A stretch of DNA of 64,000 nt. Source: Enoplosus armatus (Eukaryota > Chordata > Actinopteri > Centrarchiformes > Enoplosidae). The DNA is taken from the NCBI RefSeq assembly GCF_043641665.1, contig NC_092190.1, positions 24,712,010 to 24,776,009 on the forward strand, written 5' to 3'. Shown here one piece after another: positions 59,645-64,000 of the stretch; positions within the stretch are counted from its first letter, which is position 1, and the number at the start of each line of letters is the position of its first letter. The notes beneath the pieces were generated by a model. It worked only from the letters and a program-made list of their open reading frames with translations, searched no databases and was not told where the DNA came from. The translations under genes were made by a program, and so were the position numbers.

Positions 59645-62600
59645 CAAGTATGTTGGGTGGTTTACATGAAGTACCAGTACTTCTTGAAATGAAGCTGCTG
59701 TAAAGAAGAAAAAGAACATGTCACCTTGTCCAGGAGGTGTTCACACGACAACAGCAGCTGTTGCCTCTGATTGGACAGGAGGGCTTGGTGGGCGTGGTCT
59801 TCTCCACTTTGAGTCTCCTTTCCCAGCATGCTCTCCTGCCCTGACACCTGCCCACTACCAAAGAAAGAGGAACTCATGCAGATTTCATGTATTTACAAAT
59901 GATAAATACGTGACTGAACAGTGAGAAGCTTCATTATGAAGAACGCGTCATCCTTCACAAGTCAAGAGACGCACAATCACAACAGACTGCAGCACCTGCA
60001 CACACTCAAAACGTCCCTGACAAAAGTCAAGTCAGGGGGCTTTACAGCCCGTCCTCGAGCAAACCTTTAAAGTGCTTCGGAAACAGAGTCGGTCATCCAC
60101 ATAAACTGACCAGGTCAGGGTTTTGTTGGACGGGTGAGAACATGGACGTAGAGAGCTTTAAAAACTTCACACAGTCAGACCAAAGTACTGAACATACAGT
60201 ACGTGCAGTACTTTGACATGTTCCTACCTGGTAATACTTGTTGTAGCAGCTCTGTGCTGTTTGGTCTTCTGACTTAAGTCTTCAGCCTGAGAGAAACACC
60301 AGTTTGAATGAGTGAACATACAGAACGCATCTTGAAAGCTTTAGACCAGGTCTCCTTCCTGCTCTCCAGAGGATAAACCCTTTACATTTTAATGAGTCCA
60401 TGTCCCGTCGTGTAGCGCCACCCTCAGGACAAACTTTACTCCTGGTGCGGTAACAGATGACTGAGTAATCATTACCGTTAAGTCCTGGACCAATAAAACA
60501 GTCCTGACGCTGTCTGCTGACTGGTGGAAGATTTCATCTTCAAACCCTCAACCATCCACTTACCTCAGATCTAGATCCTGACTGAAGGTCCCTGGTCTCC
60601 TCTGATCTGGATCCAGATGCCAAGTCTGATCTAGATTCAGGCAGCCGGTCTTTTGTTTCCTCTGATCTGGACCCAGGCTTCAGATCTGATCTAGATTCAG
60701 GTTGCAGATCTGATTTGGATCCACATTGCAATTCTGATCTAGACTCGGGCTGCAGATCATTAGTCTCCTCTGATCTGGATCTGGGTATCAGATTTAATTT
60801 GGATTCAAGCTTTATATCGAATCTGGATTCTGACTCAAGGATTCTGGTCTCCTCTGATCTAGATCCAGGGGCTTTGTCTCTGGTTGCCTCTGATCTAGAT
60901 TCAGGCTTCACATCTAATCCGGATCCTGGCTTCATGTCTGACCTGGATCCAGGTGTCTGGTCTAATCTAGATTCAGGCTGCTGGTCTCTGGTCTTCTCTG
61001 ATTCACGATATGGCTTGAGATCTGATCTGGATCCAGCATTCATCTTTAATTTGACTTCAAACTGCTGGTTTCTGGTCTCCTCTGCTCTGGATCCAGATTG
61101 CAGGTCGGATCTAGATTCAGGCTGCAGATCTCTAGTCTCCTCTGATCTGAATCCGGGTTTCAGATCTGATCTGGATTCAGGTTTTTGATGTAATCTGGAT
61201 CCAGGCTTCACATCTGATGTGGATCCAGACTGCAGGTTCTGGTCCAGGACCTTATTAACTGTCAGAGTCCAGTCCTGTGGTGAAGACAGAATTTGTCGTT
61301 TCATTAATTACTTCAAACATTATGTCAGGTACTCCAGTTTGAGTACAAATACTGCATGTCATATACTGTTACTGGGATCTGACCAGTTCAGTCTTCAGCT
61401 GAATCACTTTTATGTTGCGGCTCTTAAAGGGGGAGCTCATTTGAATTATTTATCTAGATTCTGCTGAGCAGCTTGTGATGGACAACCTGTAATAATAAAA
61501 CTCTCTGGATGTTTATGGACCAACGTTGTTGATGAAATGTCAGAACCTGTGAAAGTAGAAACGGAGGTTTGTGGACGTGCAGAAAAGATTTGAAGATGTG
61601 TGAAACCTTAAAGTTACTACAAGTTACTTGTACAAACTGAGTCCTGCTTTTACAGCTGACGCAGACACAGATGTTTAAAAACAGTGAACACCTGGCAGGA
61701 ACGCCGGCATCTGTTTCAGTCAGCACGCTCTCTGTTTGTCTCTTACTTCAGAACCAGACTCTCTGGACTCTTTCTTGTGGATCATGATGCTCTTCTCCGC
61801 CTGTTGGAGCTGCAGCCTGACAGCCTGATCTGCCCTCCTCCTCCGATCCTGCAGCGTCTCCACCAGCTCCTCCAGCCTTAACGCCATCCCCCTGCTGCAC
61901 TGGGAACTGTGGGAACTCTGGGAAGAGGACGCAGCATCAGCATCTATCCTCACATTCAACAAAGAGTCAACAGCAGGCGGAAGACACGTCTCTGTCCTCT
62001 CTGGTTGCACCTGTAACCACGCCCAGCAGTGATGTCACAGTGGGACGACACACCCTGGAGTACATTTCTACAGTCGGAGTCGGAGGAAGGCACAACTTCA
62101 TTAAACATGAAATGTGAACTCTTGCGGTCTCGCGGTCACGCTGTCTGCTGGTACGTTTATCAGTTATCAGCGTAACCAACTGCTGCTCTGAACACACGAA
62201 GCACATTCAATATAAATATGACTTTTTCTAAATCTGTGCAACTGAGACACTTTCACCTCGTCCTCCTCCTCCTCCTGGTCCTGCAGTACTCCTCCTCTCC
62301 TCTGGAGGGCCTCAGTCCTCTGCAGCTGTCTGAGTTTCTGCAGCAGAACGCTGCTGCTGGTTAAAACCTGCAGGGACTTTCCCAGAAGATCTGGAATCAA
62401 AACACAAAGACATGATGACTGCTGTGTCCATGAAGTCTTAGAGACATCAGAGTTTATGTTATTATCAGGTTCACCAGTTTAAACCAGCTGAAACCACCTG
62501 CAGCTGAAGACGGTTCAGACCATCACACAGAGAGACAAAGACACATTCACACCTGCAGGCAAGTTAGAGCAAGAGCAAATAATACACAATAATACATTTG

Positions 62601-62758
62601 CACTGCAGCTGTGTGTAATACTAGAAGTAATACTACTATGAGTACTATGAACACTGGTTACCTCGCCTCATGGAGTCGTACGTGAGCTGCACTTCAGTCA
62701 GACTGTCGCTGTTCGGTCTGCTCCTAAGATCTGCAACTCTGTCGATACTGACAGCAAA
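39578..62758 (-). CDS. ccdc141: coiled-coil domain-containing protein 141, 3' part (gene-level span; exons listed separately)
   Basis: CCDC141 (CAMDI) is a spectrin-like, coiled-coil protein reported to bind myosin II and DISC1 and to act in neuronal migration; it is also expressed in heart. Its gene adjoins titin in vertebrates on the same strand, as here. Twenty-four exons chain in phase to about 2,010 codons. The most diagnostic piece is [20 protein letters not shown] in the exon at 48425. Many exons show heptad-rich helices of the spectrin type. The C-terminus is a long Ser/Thr/Gln/Pro-rich region, an Ig domain and a terminal hydrophobic segment. The visible part already exceeds the roughly 1,530-residue human protein, partly through a repeat-expanded 237-codon exon. 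The N-terminal exons lie beyond 64 kb. Confidence 0.9.
39861..41476 (-). other. ccdc141: ccdc141 last intron
   Basis: Holds one arm (40179-40303) of an inverted repeat whose partner is at 44853-44988. Nothing else is recognised. Confidence 0.6.
40179..40303 (-). repeat. inverted repeat, left arm
   Basis: Its reverse complement matches 44853-44988 over about 125 bp with a few substitutions and two 6-bp differences (shared block tgcagtttgataataacat). It is noncoding. The pair may be two copies of one dispersed element. Confidence 0.9.
41477..42805 (-). CDS. ccdc141: ccdc141 large exon: low-complexity region and start of Ig
   Basis: A 1329-bp exon with one open frame. It starts [13 protein letters not shown] and runs through a Ser/Thr/Gln/Pro-rich disordered region ([30 protein letters not shown]). 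It ends [20 protein letters not shown] then [15 protein letters not shown], the first half of an Ig domain that lacks the usual first cysteine (LEVEV instead of LECEV). Donor TG|GTGGGT joins TWFKDG with the last exon. Confidence 0.92.
43160..43444 (+). mobile_element. Tc1/mariner transposase 3' remnant
   Basis: Plus-strand translation gives [19 protein letters not shown] and [10 protein letters not shown], the C-terminal part of a Tc1-type DDE transposase, with frame damage. It is followed by a ccacatactttaggccactt end at about 43418-43444. It lies in a ccdc141 intron, antisense to the gene; inactive. Confidence 0.8.
43548..43882 (-). CDS. ccdc141: ccdc141 exon, acidic Ser/Gln-rich
   Basis: Begins [20 protein letters not shown] and contains [20 protein letters not shown]; ends [12 protein letters not shown]. 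Length 335 bp. Acceptor TTTACCCAG, donor CAG|GTCTGT; phase fits both neighbours. Confidence 0.85.
44542..44770 (-). CDS. ccdc141: ccdc141 exon, Cys/Ser-rich
   Basis: Encodes [20 protein letters not shown] and [20 protein letters not shown]. Acceptor GCTTCAG was chosen over a later AACAG because only the former keeps phase with the upstream exon. Donor CAG|GTGGTC, 229 bp. Confidence 0.78.
44853..44988 (+). repeat. inverted repeat, right arm
   Basis: Partner of 40179-40303 in opposite orientation. The two arms bracket three ccdc141 exons (44542-44770, 43548-43882, 41477-42805). The interior of each arm contains cattcagtcactg-type sequence with no coding potential. Confidence 0.9.
45050..45220. 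mobile_element. dispersed teleost repeat fragment (gcgccaccatgaggttcac family)
   Basis: Blocks such as cagaggattaatact, agcgccaccagcaggtc, gaaatatctcaacatctact and gcgccaccatgaggttcac match, in inverted order, blocks at 63.43-63.70 kb. It is noncoding and widespread in fish. Confidence 0.55.
45333..45514 (-). CDS. ccdc141: ccdc141 exon with translated GACA microsatellite
   Basis: Encodes [20 protein letters not shown] and [20 protein letters not shown], then [13 protein letters not shown] encoded by a (GACA)n-type repeat at 45351-45388, then LQEG just before donor GTATAT. Length 182 bp. The repeat ends about 18 bp from the donor. Confidence 0.8.
45693..45863 (-). CDS. ccdc141: ccdc141 exon, highly charged helix
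   Basis: Encodes [40 protein letters not shown] and STQEAADM. Length 171 bp, phase 0. Acceptor TTTTCAG; donor ATG|GTAAAA is acceptable but not strong. Confidence 0.8.
46322..46434 (-). CDS. ccdc141: ccdc141 exon, coiled coil
   Basis: Encodes [20 protein letters not shown] and [16 protein letters not shown], a clear amphipathic helix. Length 113 bp; acceptor TTTCAG, donor AAG|GTAACA. Confidence 0.88.
46480..46948 (-). mobile_element. Tc1/mariner-type transposon remnant
   Basis: The minus strand encodes [20 protein letters not shown] and [11 protein letters not shown] of a Tc1-type transposase, with lesions. Its 5' end reads ATACAGTGGGGTCCACAAG at about 46942-46924, a typical terminal repeat start. 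It lies in a ccdc141 intron in the same orientation as the gene; inactive. Confidence 0.8.
47144..47327 (-). CDS. ccdc141: ccdc141 exon, spectrin-like helix
   Basis: Encodes [20 protein letters not shown] and [17 protein letters not shown]. Length 184 bp; acceptor TTCAACAG, donor GTGAGT. Confidence 0.9.
47429..47617 (-). CDS. ccdc141: ccdc141 exon, spectrin-like helix
   Basis: Encodes [20 protein letters not shown] and [20 protein letters not shown]. Length 189 bp, phase 0; donor GAG|GTGATT. Confidence 0.9.
47618..48424 (-). other. ccdc141: ccdc141 intron
   Basis: AT-rich; 47.78-48.30 kb may be an old transposon fragment, but no coding remnant is certain. Confidence 0.4.
48425..48565 (-). 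CDS. ccdc141: ccdc141 exon, diagnostic [15 protein letters not shown]
   Basis: Encodes [40 protein letters not shown] and LYEEKLQ. This closely matches a conserved segment of vertebrate CCDC141 and is the main anchor for naming the gene. Length 141 bp, phase 0; acceptor TTTTTCAG, donor GTAAGT. Confidence 0.95.
49400..50520. repeat. degenerate short-period repeat with higher-order copies
   Basis: Imperfect reiteration of accatgaagtaccncagag-type words over 1.1 kb. Segments with aatccctgaaccatcagggg and gcactgagataacaaaa recur at about 49.36, 49.91 and 50.17 kb, indicating a higher-order unit of about 260-275 bp. Confidence 0.75.
52731..54010. repeat. 1.28-kb GGCA/GACA compound tetranucleotide array
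   Basis: Alternating runs of (ggca)n and (gaca)n, with rare gcgg, ggat and aagc variants. Because the period is four, whole frames stay open on both strands and give artefactual Cys/Leu/Pro/Ser- or Arg/Gln/Ala/Thr-rich frames. It is intronic. Confidence 0.98.
54371..54501 (-). CDS. ccdc141: ccdc141 exon, leucine-rich helix
   Basis: Encodes [38 protein letters not shown] and INQ. The acceptor is ambiguous: TTTCAG would start the exon at 54503, but joining the upstream exon in phase favours 54501. Donor CAG|GTGAGG. Confidence 0.8.
54560..55225. mobile_element. dispersed teleost repeat carrying 28-bp units
   Basis: Left part has cctgcattcaaaatcttact and agaagtattatcagtaaaat; right part has gtacaatatttccctctgaa and atgtagtggagtagag. 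Between them, 54735-54835 holds about three copies of the unit tactttatatacagttagct in opposite orientation to the 35.6-36.8 kb array. An unrelated insertion spans about 54.84-55.06 kb. Confidence 0.65.
55273..55444 (-). CDS. ccdc141: ccdc141 exon, helical
   Basis: Encodes [20 protein letters not shown] and [20 protein letters not shown], then [15 protein letters not shown]. Acceptor GTGTCCAG. The donor is GTGTAT (used here for phase) or GTATGA two bases on. Confidence 0.78.
55890..56102 (-). CDS. ccdc141: ccdc141 exon, coiled coil
   Basis: Encodes [40 protein letters not shown] and [11 protein letters not shown]. Length 213 bp, phase 0; acceptor TTTCGCCAG, donor CAG|GTCAGT. Confidence 0.9.
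56240..56840. repeat. degenerate cccagnagtccca repeat
   Basis: About 600 bp of imperfect words such as cagcagtcccaaaggtccca, open on both strands without being coding. It contains an inverted repeat (56483-56503 with 56533-56553). It is intronic in ccdc141. Confidence 0.8.
56927..57049 (-). CDS. ccdc141: ccdc141 exon
   Basis: Encodes [20 protein letters not shown] and [16 protein letters not shown]. Length 123 bp, phase 0; acceptor TTTTCAG, donor GTGAGT. Confidence 0.9.
57060..57260. mobile_element. dispersed teleost repeat (acttaagtaaaagtac family), partial
   Basis: Contains acctaagtactgtactta, aattttgaggtacttgtgct and ctactacatttatttgacag, the end blocks of the same family as the copy at 54.56-55.23 kb. 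Intronic. Confidence 0.6.
57323..57490 (-). CDS. ccdc141: ccdc141 exon, coiled coil
   Basis: Encodes [40 protein letters not shown] and [12 protein letters not shown]. Length 168 bp, phase 0. Confidence 0.9.
57637..57861 (-). CDS. ccdc141: ccdc141 exon, acidic helix and linker
   Basis: Encodes [20 protein letters not shown], a Ser/Thr-rich linker, and [20 protein letters not shown] then NYIHTVTM. Length 225 bp, phase 0; donor GTAACC. Confidence 0.9.
57862..58845 (-). other. ccdc141: ccdc141 intron
   Basis: No exon or known repeat recognised in about 1 kb. Confidence 0.5.
58846..59184 (-). CDS. ccdc141: ccdc141 exon, helix plus Pro/Arg-rich linker
   Basis: Encodes [40 protein letters not shown] and [20 protein letters not shown], ending FLRTAQQ. 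Length 339 bp, phase 0. The acceptor is CTCAAG rather than the nearby CTGCAG, which would put a stop in frame. Confidence 0.85.
59411..59457. repeat. (TG)n microsatellite at ccdc141 exon donor
   Basis: About 23 TG units on the plus strand, so AC repeats on the transcript. The exon donor GTACACAC is the first part of this tract. Confidence 0.97.
59460..59579 (-). CDS. ccdc141: ccdc141 exon flanked by dinucleotide repeats
   Basis: Encodes [20 protein letters not shown] and [20 protein letters not shown], spectrin-like. Length 120 bp, phase 0, so it can be skipped in frame. Upstream on the transcript the polypyrimidine tract is replaced by (GU)n then UUGCAG; the donor GTACACAC merges into (AC)n. 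Confidence 0.88.
59584..59638. repeat. (AC)n microsatellite at ccdc141 exon acceptor
   Basis: About 27 AC units with one acat interruption; GU repeats on the transcript, immediately 5' of the acceptor. Confidence 0.97.
59725..59854 (-). CDS. ccdc141: ccdc141 exon
   Basis: Encodes [20 protein letters not shown] and [16 protein letters not shown]. Length 130 bp; acceptor TTTGGTAG, donor AAG|GTGACA; phase fits. Confidence 0.88.
60228..60286 (-). CDS. ccdc141: ccdc141 short exon
   Basis: A 59-bp exon encoding [19 protein letters not shown], between acceptor TTTCTCTCAG and donor CAG|GTAGGA. It is supported mainly by splice sites and exact phase with both neighbours. Confidence 0.75.
60564..61274 (-). 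CDS. ccdc141: ccdc141 repeat-expanded exon
   Basis: A 711-bp exon (237 codons, phase 0) that starts [18 protein letters not shown] and then becomes a run of imperfect modules: DLKPGSRS (8 residues) and [12 protein letters not shown] (12 residues), repeated with drift to the end at RSE. The DNA repeats ggatccagatcaga-type words. Acceptor CACCACAG and donor GTAAGT are good and phases fit. It is predicted to be disordered and strongly charged. I know no such block in mammalian CCDC141, so it may be lineage-specific. Confidence 0.82.
61747..62010 (-). CDS. ccdc141: ccdc141 exon, coiled coil
   Basis: Encodes [40 protein letters not shown] and [20 protein letters not shown]. Length 264 bp, phase 0; acceptor GGTTACAG, donor GTAAGA. 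Confidence 0.9.
62257..62390 (-). CDS. ccdc141: ccdc141 exon, spectrin-like helix
   Basis: Encodes [40 protein letters not shown] and a polyacidic end EEEEDE. Length 134 bp; acceptor TTCCAG, donor GAG|GTGAAA. Confidence 0.88.
62662..62758 (-). CDS. ccdc141: ccdc141, most 5' exon recognised in the window
   Basis: Encodes [20 protein letters not shown] and [12 protein letters not shown]. Acceptor TCTGCAG lies next to a short GGCA/GACA repeat (62761-62815). Length 97 bp; its exit phase fits the next exon. Upstream exons must lie beyond 64 kb. Confidence 0.82.
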
Positions 62759-62760
62759 CT

Positions 62761-62815
62761 GCAGACAGACAGGCAGGCAGGCAGACAGACAGGAAGACAG
62801 ACAGGCAGGCAGACG
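62761..62815. repeat. short GGCA/GACA microsatellite at ccdc141 acceptor
   Basis: Compound (gaca)/(ggca) tract of about 55 bp directly upstream (on the transcript) of the acceptor at 62761-62759, so the polypyrimidine tract is made of TGTC/TGCC repeats. Confidence 0.9.
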
Positions 62816-64000
62816 TGATCAAAGTGGAGTGTTGAAGTAAAACTGAAGTACAGTTCCTGCAAACAAGAAAGAAAACTCTAATGTGTCAGCAGGTTGCCCT
62901 GGAACACACAGCAGCGTATTCATGTCAAAGAAGATTATTATTGTATTAGTCAATAATGAGCTGTAGAGGAAGCACATATAAATAAGATTTTTTGTGGACC
63001 TAAAACTGAGCCTTGCGTTGCCAGGACAGACAACGATCTATAATCACTCTAACGTTGAGAGTGAAGAAACCATCAGACATGTGAGTGATGTTTAAGAAGG
63101 CAGTTTCAGGAAAATCCACTTGTCCTCCGTCTCATCCAGAGTCAGATAAGAAGATGGATATCAGTTTCATCCCCGGCTCAGAGAGGTCCACAACGGGTTT
63201 AACCTAGCTTAGCACAAAGACTAAAAGCAGGGGAAAACTGCTAGCCTAGCTTCATCAAAAGAGAAACAAGACTGATAACCTGATGAGTGGCTCTGTGAGG
63301 CTGTACTGAGGCACAGCGGTGCTTTGAGCTAAATGCTAACATTAACATGCTAATGCTAATAATGACACGTTGATGTTTAGCAGGTATAATGTTTACCATG
63401 TTCACCATCTTAGTTTAGCGTGTTAGCATGTTGACCTGATGATGGCGTTGTTACCGTTCATCCAGACACATTTCATCACAGTCCATCCAACAGTTGTTGA
63501 GACGTTTCACTCAGAACTACAAATGTCAACCTCATGGTGGCGCTAGAGGAATAGGTGAGAGCATCACCAAAGTCAGTAGGATTCATCCTCTGGAGAACAT
63601 GAATGTCTGTCCAAAATGTAATAACAATCTATCCCGTAGTTGTTGAGATATTTCAGTCTGAACCAAAGTGGTGGATCAGCCGACTGACACTCATCCAGAG
63701 AGCCGCTAGTGTGACTAAAACCGTCTGATTTACATCTTGTATCTTGTTTATTGAATGTAAACAGAAGACGTTGGTTTTAGCAGCAGTTAGTGTCCACTGG
63801 ATCAGTGACTCTACGCAGCCTCATGGTGAGGCTGTCAGGTTTGAGCTCGACTGTCAACTAAACCCAGCTGACTCTCAGGCAGAGTGGTGACCAGCTTGTT
63901 GGCTATAAATGTAATTTTGATGAGTGTTTGTTGGGAAGTTGTATCTCAGTCCGTTACGTTCTTTAAAACTGGAAGCACAGAATATTAAAATAGAGCCAGA
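62816..64000 (-). other. ccdc141: ccdc141 intron at window end
   Basis: No exon recognised; about half is dispersed repeat. Confidence 0.55.
63130..63760. mobile_element. mosaic of dispersed teleost repeats
   Basis: Blocks such as gtttaacctagcttagcaca, gtttagcaggtataatgttt, ctcatggtggcgctagagga and gtaggattcatcctctgg are typical of repeats scattered in fish genomes. Part recurs at 45.05-45.22 and 55.73-55.80 kb. It lies in ccdc141 intron or upstream DNA. Confidence 0.55.

Noticed and set aside
60715..61188. Plus-strand open frame of 157 codons with Leu-Asp-Ser repeats
   Set aside because: It is the complement of the repeat-rich ccdc141 exon; the minus frame has fitting splice sites and phases, the plus frame does not.

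Overview
This window is vertebrate genomic DNA, almost certainly from a ray-finned (percomorph-type) fish. Genes are split into short exons with GT-AG introns. The introns carry teleost-type dispersed repeats: Tc1/mariner remnants, a tRNA-derived SINE head, hAT-like nonautonomous elements, and the family rich in acttaagtaaaagtac motifs. Two large genes lie head-to-tail on the minus strand: the 5' part of titin (ttn, about 0.97-34.0 kb) and the 3' part of ccdc141 (about 38.7-62.8 kb). The same two genes are neighbours in other vertebrates.

Titin, read from high to low coordinates. A TATA/CCAAT promoter near 34.0 kb precedes a noncoding exon 1 (about 33.75-33.98 kb) and a 6.6 kb intron. The ATG is in exon 2 (27117). 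I could chain 42 exons with matching splice phases, giving about 9.67 kb of coding sequence (about 3,220 codons). In order they encode Ig domains Z1 and Z2 (telethonin-binding in known titins), a proline/serine linker, two recognisable Z-repeats (alpha-actinin-binding), Ig domains from Z3 on interrupted by an SP-rich phosphorylation-type linker, a 1.7 kb three-Ig exon, and the proximal tandem-Ig segment with mostly one Ig per 261-285 bp exon. The gene continues below position 975, beyond the last exon I can identify.

Ccdc141. Twenty-four exons chain in phase and give about 2,010 codons, ending in a cysteine-poor Ig domain and a hydrophobic C-terminal helix. The 5' end lies beyond 64 kb. The protein is mainly spectrin-like or coiled-coil. 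In known vertebrates it is a cytoplasmic partner of myosin II and DISC1. This copy has a 711 bp exon made of a repetitive Ser/Arg/Glu/Asp-rich coding minisatellite, which may be lineage-specific.

Between the genes (about 34.1-38.7 kb) lie a 1.15 kb array of a 28-bp TATA-containing repeat and a CpG-dense block at 37.45-37.65 kb that looks like an unassigned promoter or first exon.

The least ordinary structures are repeats that meet gene-processing signals. These are: a 43/45-bp minisatellite that has copied the titin exon 3 splice donor about 12 times; a ccdc141 exon squeezed between (GT)n and (AC)n so that its own splice sites are microsatellite; an inverted repeat pair flanking three ccdc141 exons; a 15-bp perfect hairpin in the titin 5'UTR; a 1.28 kb GGCA/GACA array; and a GACA microsatellite translated inside a ccdc141 exon. 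All exon boundaries were read by eye from splice motifs and frame continuity, without transcript data.
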